64,000 nt of DNA from contig OZ023273.1 in assembly GCA_964007475.1 (NCBI GenBank), positions 139,349,308 through 139,413,307 of the forward strand. Reading direction: 5' to 3'. The notes below the pieces were generated by a model. That model saw only the letters and a program-made list of their open reading frames with translations, made no database searches and was not told the origin of the DNA. Both the position numbers and the translations under genes were made by a program. Positions 1 to 12,489 of the stretch are shown here, one piece after another; the stretch's first letter is position 1, and each line of letters begins with the position of its first letter. This DNA comes from Hybos culiciformis (taxonomy: Eukaryota; Arthropoda; Insecta; Diptera; Hybotidae).

Positions 1-3000
1 AGTTATTGTTTCATATTTCTTTTTAGAATTTTACCATTTATCGAACAGATCGAACTATCGAACAAGTGGATAACTGAAAAGTCCACAAAAATTCCTGATC
101 AAGGTTAGAATTAATACTGTCTATTGGAGTAATAAATTTTTTGCAGAAAATATTGTACACCTAATGAGTACATTCTATCGTCTGAGTATTTCCACAAAAT
201 ATTGAAGAATCATTTTGAAAGTATAATTTTTATGCCTCTTTGACTAAATCTAAGAAGAAACAAAATTTTTTCAATTGAAAAATAATTCAATTTTGAAAAC
301 AATGTTTCATGGTTTATTGGTTTTAACATCAAAGATTTTTTTTTCATTTTTTAAACTATTTTTTTTTCTTCTTATTTTATCAAAACGAGATAATGACCTA
401 AGGACATAAAATATTTCTCTTAACTTTGAATGTTTCTTTTTTTTTTTAAGTTGTTTTTTTTTTTTTTTTAGGAAGAATCAAGAAAAATATTTCTAAATAA
501 TCGAAATGATATTTTATTTTTACTTCTTTTTTTTTTATTAACCCAGTTTTAATGAAAGAAAATTATTTGAATTCCTATCGATATTTTTGTATTTGTATAT
601 TGTATTTTCTATTGATGCGTGGTTTAATATATCTGTTAAATGTAATCACGGAAAACTATATACATACAGCACACATACAAATAGTTTTAGATTTAGGTAC
701 ATAAATTTTGATTAAACAAAATAATAATAAGGAAATTTATAAAATGAAAACATAAAAGCGCGTAGGTAGAGCTTTTATTTTTTTTCTGTTAGAAGTTCAA
801 ATTTATTTACATACTTTATTGTCAACATATTAAAGTGACTGCGGTGTTGTTAATAAATTAAGCGATAATAAAAAGGGTTTTGGTTTTTTTTGGTTTTCAA
901 TATTTTAGTCAATGGTTTGTAAGTTTAAAGTTTTTAATTCAGCGGATTTTTTTAAAATTAGCAGTACAAAAAAAAAACAGAACAAATTGGTTGGTAGGAC
1001 AGGAAGCTGAAAAGCAGTAATATCCTTCCAACAATAGTACGGTTGATTATATAAATATTAAAGATTAATCATTAAACTATACTATATCGATTTTGGTCAT
1101 CTTGAATGTTAATGGAAGTATTTTTCACTTGCACCTAAGCTGAAGGATGAAACTACATAGTCTTCAAAGTCCGTTCAATCAAAGTTCGACAAGGTTTTGA
1201 AGCAATTAAAAATAAATTTCAGTTAATTCGAATATAATCGATAGAAATCTAGAAAAAACATTTGTGTATTACGAAAGTAATCCAAATCAAAATGTCAAAA
1301 AACGGGCTCAATATTAGGTGTTCTGAAATGGAACAGAACTACCGAACTATTCAAGAAAAGTTTAAAAAAAAAAAATTAAGTGTAGATATACCTACATGTT
1401 ACCAAAATTTTCCAAAATAATTTTTTTTTTTTTCGATTTTTGCATTAAACATATTTATATGCTTAATTCCCACGAATAATTTCGTAAAACAAAAAAAAAA
1501 AAATATTTAGGCCATATATTTTTCACTTATCGATTTAAATGTTTTCAAATTATTATATTAAAATCTTGTCGTAAATGTGATTGTATAGACATTAATTTAT
1601 ATTGCTGTTCAACAAATAAAATGAAATTTTTATATCCATTAAAAAATTGCTCCAAAAAATTTCTAGCTCCAAGGAATTTGTAATGTTTTTAATTTGCCCA
1701 CCAAATACAAAAAATAAAAAAAAACAAAAAAAAAAAAAATTAAGGAGAAAAATTTATAAAATCATTAACTAAATTTAAAGACAATTGAATTATAATTTCA
1801 TTGAAAATGATTTTTTTTTTTTTATGGTTAAGATAAAAAATGTTATTCAATGAATTTTTAATAGTTTTAATTTATTACAAATACTATTTAAGGTATTTTG
1901 AAAATAATACCAAAATTAACATAAAATTCTTAAACCTGCAATACAAATTATCCAAAATTCAAAAAAACGTGCATAATAAAAATTGGAAATCTGAAATCTT
2001 AGGAATACTTCTGACTCTGGTATGTCTTCGGTTTACCATTCTTGCATTTTTTTTAATTAAGTGGACTATGTGGTATGAATTTTAACATATCGACTGTATA
2101 AATTGGTTTTTGTTTCATAATGACAATGAATTTTTTTTTTTGTTTTGTATTTAAACAAATTAAGTTGCCTTTTAAAACTATAAGAACCTAAAAAAACAGA
2201 CAACAGAAATTTTTTTTTTTTTAATATTTTATTAAAATCGTGATTTTTTGAAACTGTTGTTTTTTTTAAACCACATTTAATAAAAAAGAATTTATTTTTT
2301 GTTTTCCTTTTTATTTTTTTATGCTTTTTGGATTATGTTTGTCGTCAATTTATGTCCGGCAGACGTCCTTTAATGCAAAATGTCCACTTGTTGAACAAAG
2401 AGACATTAAAGAAAGCGCTACAAATTTAAAACTGTTGAGGTGTAACGATAAACAGTTAAAATTTTCCTTTTTTTTTTTAAATATAAATAAATCTTTATAC
2501 CTAGTTTTAATTTTTATTTTTTTTTTGTAAGATATTTTTATAATTCCATTCACCTGTTAAACTGATGCTCTATATATTATGTTTTTAAATGTTTTTTTTA
2601 ATTACGTTGTTTTTTTTTTCTTAATAGGTACTATACGTAAATTAATTAAAATTATATACATATATATAATACGAGTATAAAGTGAATGGAACATTGATTA
2701 TAAAATTTAATAATTTTCCGCTTTTATGAGACTATGCTTTAATTAATGTTTTTTGCGTGATTTATTTGATTTTTAAAGGGGAAGTCTTGCATAATTACAT
2801 ACTTTCATTTGAGTAAATCTAGTGCCAAAACAAATTCTAGATATTACTCGATATCGCTTTCAGAAATTAAGAAAAAATATATTTTCGAAAAATTTTGGTT
2901 GGAATTATTTTTCCTTTTTTCAGATAAAACAAATATTTTAAAAAATTCAATTATTCAATTGGAGTAATATAGATTTCAGCTGTTTTCAATATATTTTCGA

Positions 3001-4930
3001 ATATATTGTTTTCAATATTTTCCTGTATTACATTTCAAAAACTATATGTCGAAAAATTAAAACAAAAAAAAAAATTCCGTCTATTAATTGGTTCTTTCAT
3101 CAAAAATTCACTGTGAAAATGTTTAAAGCTTTAAGTCTCCTCAAAAAAAAAATTTAAAATTTTTACCATGCATCTATTTTTTTAATTTTTTTTTTTGCAT
3201 AAATGAATTTCGACTGTAATAATGCACATAATAGATTTACATAAATTGCATAAATCATCATGATAAATAATTTATTTTTATTAATTTTTTTTTTCTTCTT
3301 TTATGCAATATATAAATAAATTAACATGAAAATCTATTTTAATCCATTAAGGACAGATTTATCAATTTATAATTTCATTGTAGAAGTATAGTAAAAAGAA
3401 ATAAATTTTCAATATTAAGAGTTTGAAGAGTAGATACATTGTAGTTATTTTGTGCTTTTAGATTTTACATATAAAATATATGTTTGTGTTACATTACAGA
3501 AATCAAAGAAATTCCTAACTTTTCCGTCAGCCGTTTATTTTTCTAAATGAATTTTTAAAGATAATGTTTTAAAATTATAAATTTTTTGAGAAATCGACAA
3601 ATATTATGTACCTACATTTTTCTGTATTTTAATTCAACATGAAATCTATAAGTGATATTATGTCATGTAGTACAATATAAATGTTAATTAATGTCGTCAA
3701 ATTACACTGAAGATATCGAAGAAATGTTTTAAAGAAGCTGGAAACATATTAATAGCTGGTTGCTTCAGCGGTTATTGAAGTGTTAAATTATAGAATTAAC
3801 AGGGTATCCGAAATGGAAAAACCAAGAAATTAATACGTACTTGTTAAGTAGATGATTTATTATGCTGAAACTGAACTCAATGATTATGATTTTATAATTT
3901 TTATAATATGTGAAATAATTTTAATATTCTATTGTTAAATTATTAGAATTTAGAATAAATTTATATAAAAAAAACATTAAAAATTTTAAAAATTATTTAT
4001 TTCGAATATAATTTTAATAATTTTATTCTTTCATTACAATAATCAACTATTTTCAATTGCGCATAGTTTGGGCGACTAATATTTTTCTTCCCAATATTTT
4101 ATTTATTTATTTTTTGTTTTTTAATTTATTATTTTACTTTAATATATGATCGATATGCGCATTTTAAAACTACTTAAAAAATAAAAAAAAAAAAAGAATT
4201 GGCGCGCTTTTAAAGTATAACCAATTCTTGTAATATGATATAAAGTTTATGGCGACTACTTTAAACTAAATTATAATAATTAAAATCGTTAAGAATGTTT
4301 AAGCTAAAGCGTTAAGAGTTTTGAGTACGGAAGAAGTAACAATTTTCATGAGAATAGAGATGGCGCAGGATGATAAAAAATATTTTTATTATAATAAATT
4401 TATATGCGAAATTTCTTCCAGGCTCAAAACACAATTTTTCTTTTTACGCGATATTTCTAAAGTTTTTTAAATAAGGCTGAAAAATATTGCCACCATCGTC
4501 AAGTAGTACTATCGAATTTAGTAAAGACAACAATATTTAGTGCTAATGTCTGTGGCAATATAACTCAACTGTACAACCGCTACAAACTACGAATTATTTT
4601 GTAGGAGACAAAAATGTATATAAATAAATAAATCCATATACACTTAATTAAATTTATATATAATACAAATAACGTTAATATAATTAATCTAAGAACAAAA
4701 AAAAAAAGAATTAAAATTTAGTTTAGTCTGTAGTCTGGAAAAAAATTAATTCAAGTTGGTACAGATTTAATGAATTTGTAAAATATCATCTGGCTCTTCT
4801 AAAAATAATATTATTAACAAAGGATATTATAAATTCATTAAATAAAAATATAATTAATTTTCTAAATAATAACCCTAAAAGTAGATTTTAGGTAAATAAA
4901 TGTCAATTTCTTTCTACCTGACGCCACAGC
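1..4930. other. AT-rich non-coding stretch, no convincing gene
   Basis: This stretch is dominated by poly-A/poly-T tracts and short AT repeats. The longest open frames are short, start at non-ATG codons or are rich in Phe/Lys/Asn/Ile, as expected from AT-biased DNA. Two less AT-rich patches (around 1292-1420 and 2363-2439) are discussed as weak candidates in the findings. I see no RNA gene or transposon end here. Confidence 0.6.
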
Positions 4931-4936
4931 GATGCA

Positions 4937-4944
4937 TATAAAAA
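4937..4944 (+). promoter_or_regulatory. Possible TATA box of the F-box gene
   Basis: TATAAAAA lies about 165 bases before the start codon at 5109. A weak initiator-like TCATTG follows around 4974-4979, which puts the TATA box slightly further upstream than usual. TATA-like words are frequent by chance in such AT-rich DNA, so this is only a positional candidate. Confidence 0.15.
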
Positions 4945-5108
4945 TAAATTACAAATAAATTACTTAATAAAAATCATTGGATATCATGTCTCATTTTTTG
5001 TTCACTACCTGAAATAAAATTTTAATAAATACCATTTAAAAATAATTTTATTAATCATTGCTGTTTCAAGTGTAGAATAACACAAAACAATTTTTTTTGC
5101 CAAAAAAT

Positions 5109-6329
5109 ATGGGTATAAAAGATTCGAAATTATTGAGGTGAGTATTTTGGCTGTAAAATATTTGTCGAGATTTTATTTATTAAAAAGTTTAATTTGTTAT
5201 TATTTTTCTAATAATTTTCATTAAATTTCTTTTTAGACTTAGTAAAGTAGAAAAAAATGACAATGAAGCGGCACTTACACATTTTGGGAAATTAAATTAT
5301 GAATGCCTTTACGAAATTTTCAAACATTTGACAGTCAAAGATGCCATCAATTTATTACTGGCCGTGAAACATTTTGAAGAAGTTATTGTACATTATTTTA
5401 AAAAAACCAAATCATTAAGTATATCACAATTCCATGAAATTAATTCAAGTTCTGTTGAAAGGTTGCTCAAATCAGCTGGGAAATATATAGAAAATATTGA
5501 ATTATGCTCTGTCGATGAATTAGGTTCAGTTTTAAAATATTGTAACAATTTGAAAACTTTGAATATTAAGTTTGTACAACTTAAGCCGAATCATTTTAAG
5601 AATTTTAAAAAAAAGTTTCAACATCTTAATACAATAAATATGGTGAACTGTAACCTGAACGAACATTTAATTAAAAAACTGGAGTATATTGCTCCACAGA
5701 TTACAACCTTAGGAATATCACAATATGAAATAGATTATATGAATTTAGATAGTTTTGTTAATGTTCGTAGTTTAACATTAAAAATAAATAATTGGGCTAA
5801 TTTTAATATTTATAATAATACTAATAATAATAATTATAATTATAATATTTATAAAGCTTTATCGAAGATTGGACATAATATAAATTATCTAGAAGTAGAT
5901 GTATTACTTTTGAGTGGTTTATTTGCTAAAGAGGATGTTTTGACAGCAGTGAATACATTGAGTAAGAAATTAAAGCATCTACAAATTAATAACACATGTT
6001 TCCATCGAAATAGTTTTACTTTTTTCTTAGAGTCGCTAAGTAAATCAACTGAATTTTTAAATTGTATTGAAACCATACAAATCGGTTCTTTATTGTTCAA
6101 AGATGAAAGTATTTGGAAAGCTATTATGCAAGAATCAAAAAGTCTTAATGTTTTCAAAGTTAAATATTTGTATAATAAGGAATTTATTTTTGATATAATG
6201 AAAGGTTTGAAGAAAAAAGTTGTGTTTAAAGTTGATGTGGCCCCCGGTCAAAATGTCGAATATCTTCTAAGTAATTTAGAACTAATAGATAGTAGACTTT
6301 TTACATTGATCATTAAAATGAAAGGGTAA
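5109..6329 (+). CDS. F-box/leucine-rich-repeat-like protein, two exons (5109-5137 and 5237-6329)
   Basis: Read as two exons, this encodes 373 residues. Exon 1 starts at ATG 5109 and gives nine codons plus AG. The donor AG|GTGAGT (5138) and acceptor TTTTAG (5231-5236) join it in frame to exon 2, so residue 10 is a split Arg codon. Exon 2 alone has no early in-frame ATG, which is why I place the start in exon 1. Residues about 28-68 read as an F-box: GKLNYECLYEIFKHL, then VKDAINLLLAVKHF, matching the family pattern of Leu-Pro/Asn, Ile-Phe-x-x-Leu, Asp, and Leu..Val...Phe. The rest has spaced Leu/Ile/Asn/Cys units such as NNLKTLNIKF and LNTINMVNCNL that suggest degenerate leucine-rich repeats. 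An Asn/Tyr-rich insert lies near residues 197-217. F-box proteins of this shape usually bind Skp1 through the F-box and recruit substrates to an SCF ubiquitin ligase through the repeats; that role is inferred from family. The substrate is unknown. No stops or frameshifts are seen, so it is probably functional. Confidence 0.8.
5138..5236 (+). other. Intron of the F-box gene (99 bp)
   Basis: It begins GTGAGT and ends TTTCTTTTTAG with a T-rich tract before the acceptor. Removing it restores one frame from ATG 5109 to the stop at 6327-6329. The size is typical of short insect introns. Confidence 0.75.
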
Positions 6330-8336
6330 AACAAACTTTGTAATAACTTAAAATTTATTTGAGAATTGTTTTAATTTAATTTAATAATGAAGTGAATTAT
6401 TAATATTTTATTTTTAATGATTATCATTGGTGACTATAATTATCTCTTTATGATTTTCTATATTATACAAAATAACATAAGCTTCAAGTAAATATGTAAA
6501 TATTTAAGATTATTAAGTAAATTATTGTAACAGTATTATTATTAAATGATTTTGTAATTTTTGTTCATTTGAAATAAATTATAATGAAAAAAAATATTGT
6601 TCATAATAAATAACTAACCAAAACATTGTTTCACTAAAAAGAAAATTTTAAATTAGTCGACAAAGAGTATTCCACAAAAATAAATCCCAATTTATTACCG
6701 ATCAATACATGTATATATGAGATTGCTTTACTCTTTCTTTGAGTTGTCGATATTTTGAAAGTGAACGTGCTATGCAGCATGCCAAAGAATATTGTAAAAT
6801 GTAAATAGGTACATATATCAAGAAAATTTTTGTACAAAAAAAAAAATATATAAAATTCAGCCAGAAAAAATCTTTTTTGCATAAATAAATCTTCGTTTAT
6901 GAAAAATATCAATATAGTGTACATGAAGGTATATACATGTTTTTTTTTTGTTAAAAATAAATTGAACTGCAGGGTAATAAAAATATTTTGAACAACCCAC
7001 CCTGTTGATGTCCCAATGAGAGTGAGTATAATATTATTGGAATTTATATTCATTGGCACTGAGTTTTTGTTGTTTAATATTTTTTATTTTGTTTTTTTTT
7101 TGAAAATAGTTGTTTCTTAAAATTTATAATTTATATTTTAAATATGTATATATTTTTTAATTAATTTTATTTTAAATATTTTTGTTGCAAGTTTTGAATA
7201 ATTTTAATTGCAATTTATTAAAAAAAAAAGAATAAAGATAACAATTGACACATAGGTTGAAAAGAGTACATATTACATAATATAAAATTAGATAAAAGTA
7301 ATAAATTGAAAATCTTTTATTGAGAATTAAATATACGTATAGGTTGTAGGATAAAGTTTGGGAAGTAAAAATTATATAAAATTATGCTAAATTACTGAAT
7401 ATCTATATGAACAATCAAAGATACTTATGCAAATATATAATTTTTTTTATATAATTAACATTTTATATATACATTATTAAATTGTTTGCATAGTGTTTAA
7501 TATAAATCAGATATTATTGTCTTCCAATGCATTCAAAACAATAGACTCTAATTATCTCGTTACTTTTCCTCTATGTATTTAAATTTTAAGGAAAGGCTCT
7601 GTGAGTGATATACATGAGTGTAATTTGTCTGACCAGAAAGTAAAAAAAAAAAACCATAAACCAAAAAATATATTTAAATAGAATATTATAAGCGGGCAAT
7701 TTTCATCATTAAAAAGTAAACATTAAATTTAATAAGTTTTTTCTTTATGGGAGGCTAAATTTCAGTTAATTATAATTTTTGAAGTTAAATCTCATCAAAT
7801 CATAATTTATTTTGTGTTGATGGCTGAAAATTATATACATTTTGTTTGTACAAAAAAATTTCCACAAATAAAAAAAAAACAAAAATCACAACAAATTAAT
7901 TTCATACTTTTGGTCAGAATTTTAGGGTTTATAAAAACTATAATCAAAATCATTAAATAAGATAACGAATTTCTATATATATATATTTCAATTATTTACT
8001 TTTTTTTATTTCTGCATAAAAAATTATCTCGAAGTTATATTAAATAAAAATTAATGAGAAGTAATTTATTTATTTTTTTTGCAAAAAAATTTCTTAAAAC
8101 TTTCCTTATTTTTGATGATTATTTGAGTTTTATACTTTAAAAGTTAACCAGCTAGAATTTTGCATATAAATACTATTTCATATTTGGGTTGCAGTATGAC
8201 GTTATCGACAGTGCTTTTAAGATATAGCTATTACAGAATAATTCTAAGGAATATTTCTATTATTGTTTTAGATGTGACAAAGAAATAGTGGTTCATACGA
8301 CTTCTAATTCAATTAAGATTAAACTGTCAAAAAATA
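6330..8336. other. AT-rich non-coding stretch after the F-box gene
   Basis: It holds the presumed 3' UTR of the F-box gene and then AT-rich sequence. A minus-strand open frame at about 6634-7053 is Phe/Ile/Lys-rich and has no recognisable domain, so I do not call it. No transposon ends are seen until 8345. Confidence 0.5.
6573..6578 (+). terminator. Candidate poly(A) signal of the F-box gene
   Basis: AATAAA lies 244 bases after the stop codon, and a second AATAAA is at 6605-6610. The sequence between the stop and here has no other clear coding signal. Chance AATAAA words are common in this DNA, so the assignment rests on position. Confidence 0.35.
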
Positions 8337-8344
8337 AATAGTTG
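8337..8344. repeat. Target-site duplication AATAGTTG, left copy
   Basis: Identical to 9056-9063, directly flanking the CAGGG...CCCTG element. The 8-bp length supports hAT-type insertion. Confidence 0.85.
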
Positions 8345-9055
8345 CAGGGCTTTTTTTGTACCGGAGCTCACCGGAGCGCAGCTCCGGTAAAAATAAATAA
8401 AATAAAAAATAAAAAACCAATTCTTATTAGATTTAAAAACTTGTCGTTATTTTTCTCATGAGAAAAATTCGTAATTAACGATAATTTTTATCTAATAAAA
8501 ATTTTAAATCATAGATTTGCCATAACTAGGTTTCCGATTGCTATTTTTTTTCTAGATTTTTTGTCTAGTTACCTATTCTGCGATTACTAATTATTCTACG
8601 TTACTTTGAAGATTTTAGGAAGTTAAGAATTTAAATTTATTTTTCAAAGTGTCACTTATAATATAGTTTTTAAATATATCCTAAGAATATGAAAATAATA
8701 AATAGTTATTTTAATACCCTACCAAAAAAACTTAGAGGAGGCGAGGTATGTAACGCATAGAAAGTTTCTTGCAATGTTCGAACGCCTAATCCGCCAGTTT
8801 TGTTTTTGGTCCCAAATTTTTTTTGAAAAGCAGTTTTAGATTATTTTAAAGTTTAGTTTAGAAAAAACATTTCATTCACAACCTCCGAACTGTTTGATAC
8901 TTTAAAAGGGTATAAAACTTTTTAGAATCGGTTAAGGCTAAGTGCTCGGAATCTCTTCAAAACTATTTTTTTGTGTCACATGTATCCGTTTTCCTTCTAT
9001 AGAATTAAAAATAATATAGCGTTCCGGTAAATATTTTTTTCCAAAAAAAGCCCTG
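8345..9055. mobile_element. Non-autonomous hAT-like DNA transposon (711 bp MITE)
   Basis: The left end is CAGGGCTTTTTTTGTACCGG. The right end, read on the other strand, is CAGGGCTTTTTTTGGAAAAA, and it has a CCGGAAC further in. The element is flanked by a perfect 8-bp duplication, AATAGTTG, at 8337-8344 and 9056-9063. CAGGG-type ends with an 8-bp duplication are characteristic of the hAT superfamily. Just inside the left end, two CCGGAGC/GCTCCGG words form a hairpin (8360-8387). The interior has no transposase-like frame, so it depended on a helper elsewhere. The perfect target duplication suggests modest age. A different superfamily with 8-bp duplications (for example P) is possible but less likely given the end sequence. 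Confidence 0.85.
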
Positions 9056-9063
9056 AATAGTTG
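9056..9063. repeat. Target-site duplication AATAGTTG, right copy
   Basis: Identical to 8337-8344 on the other side of the hAT-like element. Confidence 0.85.
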
Positions 9064-12000
9064 TATTGAAATTATATTAAAAAAGTAAATTTTCGTTTGT
9101 AGTACAATGTTACAGACTATAATTTTAAGATGGCTCTAATAGTATCTGAGGAATACTTTTGGTACTTAAATGCATCAGTAACATCTACATAATCTCTCTC
9201 TAAATATTAATTAACACGAAAAATAACACATATAATAAAAATTACCAATTGAACAAAATATGTTTAATAATTAAATATATTTATTCTCTGAGGGCATTTT
9301 AGAACATGGTATTAAATAATATTTTGATGTTTATTAATTTATTAGGAAAACTCTAGATTATATTTTGTCCACACATTGGTTTTTAAACTATATTCGTACG
9401 CCTAAGTAAATCAACTGATATTATATGATTAGTTCAGCTCTAAATACTGAAATAAAAAAAATATAATGTTCTTAATGAAGTAATTAAAAAACGTATTGGA
9501 TCTTCCATGAACTAGAAGGGTATTCTTAAATTTAAATGTGATGATTCTATCTCTAAATTTTAATGTTTTGTTATAAATAAAAATTTGAAACGAAAGTTAT
9601 TCAAATTTAATCCTTTCAAATAAATCTTTATTTTCATAATTTTTTCAATAAATAAAATTCATTAAAAGTTCACTAAGTTAAAATTAATGCCTGCAATTAA
9701 ATTAGTTTAATACAAAAAAAACCTATATATGTATATGTATATATTATTATATTCAAAAAAATTTGCATAATAGTTTGTTTGAAAATAAAGATAGTGTGCT
9801 AATGGGACATAACTCAAAAACAAGAAAATATTTTATATCTATCCAGATTCCTATAATATTTCTTAATTTTTTCAATCGCTTTTTTTTTCTTAGTTATGAG
9901 GTGCAATTTCCATAAATTTGTTTAATTTTAAGCTAAAATAATTTTTATATTTTTTATATGAAATATGAAGTGTTATAAATCCTTTATGAAAATATACCCT
10001 AGAACCCAAGACTGCTAAAAAATAAAAAACCCGCTAAAAAATAAAAATTATAATTTAATTTATAAACAAATTTTACAACATTGAATTTGGCTGATTTATT
10101 TTTTTGTCGTTTAAAAAGTTTAATTTGTTTGGTTTATGTTTCGTATAAAGAAAAAAAAAAACGTTTATTTCAGTAAAAATAAAATATAAGCATTTATTAC
10201 TGATTTTTGTTAAAATAACAAATTACAGTCTGCAAAGAAAATGTGTAGAGCTTTTGGATGCATTCTCAATCTTATAATAATAGAACCATTCTCTTTCATG
10301 TATGAATTAAATTTAAAAAAAAGTAGATGAAGTCTTTACAATTATTCTAAACAAATTTAAATTATTTTATATATTTATTTACTTTTTTTTTTTCTCAATA
10401 AAATTATAAAACAAGAGTATAAAAATTGTTATCTTAAAAAATAGAAAAAAAAAATTTTTTTTTAAAGAAATGTTACATTTTCAATTTCATTACAAATCTT
10501 TTTTCTAAATAAATAAATAAATGTAAAAAAAAAATACTTTTTTTTTGTCTATAATACTCGCACATAAATTTAATTAAACGGATATTTACAATTAATTTAG
10601 ACGACATCTCTTAGACTTCATTAACATATATATATGGTATACAGTTAGTCGACGTATAGTTATCAAAGTTTGAAATAATTTTGTAGTAATGAGAATATAT
10701 GTATAGCTACATTATATGAAAAATAATATATAATGTGGATAGTAAACTATGTGAACGAGAATAACCGAAAAAATTTTCATTTAGAACTTTATAAATTTGA
10801 GAAAAATGACACATTGAAAAACAAATATATCAGCTATCAATTTTCTGTAACTTTTTTGCTATGTAAATATGTATCTCAAATAGAACTACAATGGATTACT
10901 TAAGTAGAATTAGTTAAGGTAACCAAGGTAAAATACATGATCTACTGTTACAAACCGCAATTTGAGAATACTATTCTCAGGTTTTTGTAAGATTAGAGCC
11001 TTATCTTTGTTTTCTGTATTAATTTTTACTTTTATTTAATATGCAAAAAAAAATAAAAAATTCAAAACTAAATATAAATAAAAATATGTATACAAAAAAA
11101 TAAAGGTATAATGTAAATGTGTTTCTGTGCATTTTTAATGATTATTTAATAAAGTTAGAAAATTAAGTTTATTTAGCTCGTGGATAATATACGTATACAT
11201 AATATGTATATAGTTACACAAAAATTTTTTATTCATTAAAAAGCAAGCTGCGAGATCTAAGGAAAAGTAATATGAGATATTACGTAGGTGGTTAGCAGAT
11301 TTATAACTCTTTATTTATTTTATATTTTTTTTTTTAATTTAGCACTATTAAATAATTTATTATATGCAATGATACTAGTAAATAAATTCAATTTTATTAT
11401 GTACAAGAAAATTGACAAGATTATGCTTGGACATATTTTTGTAGTTTTGCTCTTGTTTATGCTATGCTTTTTTTTTTAGGTTTTATCTTTTTATATAGAG
11501 TTATGTTTAAAAAAGAAAACAAAAAAAAAATTTAAGGTAGCGTGACGATAACGTATTTAAGCAATACATTTGTTTTGTGTTTTTTTCTAAGAAGAGAAAG
11601 TAAAATGGACTTCAACTAGATTTGAATTTAAATTATAGCCTTAAATTTTAATTTAAATATTTGTGTATTAAATGTATATATAATAAGTATCCTTTTATGG
11701 GAATTCGAATATTTTGGTGTATAAATATTTCTATTTCTTATTATTTTTACATATCTATAAGTTCAAAAGAGATAAAAATATTAGTCGAATGTTGTAACTT
11801 AGGGTTTTTGCTATGAAAAAAAGTTGCGTTGCAAAATTTTAAAGTTGCGTTGCAAAATTTTAAGTTTGTAAATAATAAGATATATTTATCTGAATAAAAT
11901 ATTTTGTAATAATCGTACAATGTAAAGAATAGTATTTTTATCGACTGTATTTATATAAGAGACGTACTAAGACATCAAGTGTCTGTCCTAAGGGCTTATA

Positions 12001-12489
12001 GAAGATCAAAAGGTTAAGCATCAATGACTATTTTGATAATTTTACTCATTCATAATGATCTCAGTTATAGCTACCGGGACAGATAACATCTTTGTACCAT
12101 TGGGAATTTGAAAAAAAAAATTATAAATATTATTTTGCAAGTCAACATCAGATAATCAAGTTTGTTGCAACAATCTTATTTTTATTATATATGCATTTAA
12201 AATATTAATTTTCTTTAAACAATATAAGTAAATATAGGATCATTCAAAAACCAATATTAAAATATAATCACGCGCATTTATGAATTCTAAATTATACAAA
12301 CAATTTAAATTAACCATTTAGATAAAAAGAAAAAAAAAAAGAAGTCAAAAATAGCCTAAAACCAGTAAACTAAAATCTTTTATCTTTTATCCATAACTGA
12401 GCATACAATAATATTAGCTTGTTGCAAGTATATTTTATTATTTATTTTCGATTTTAATATTTTTTTTTTTTTTAAATTATATTAAACAG
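9064..12489. other. AT-rich non-coding stretch
   Basis: It consists of poly-A/T tracts, short TA runs and small tandem duplications (see 11821-11862). Open frames are short and low in complexity. I see no gene, RNA gene or complete transposon. Confidence 0.55.
11821..11862. repeat. 21-bp unit repeated twice in tandem
   Basis: The unit AAGTTGCGTTGCAAAATTTTA occurs twice back to back, apparently without mismatch. This looks like a recent local duplication; no function is suggested. Confidence 0.85.

Noticed and set aside
6634..7053. Minus-strand open frame of about 139 codons
   Set aside because: It is long for this DNA, but it is dominated by Phe, Ile, Leu and Lys from A/T tracts and has no domain or splice context. 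It lies in the region after the F-box gene. I cannot support a gene.
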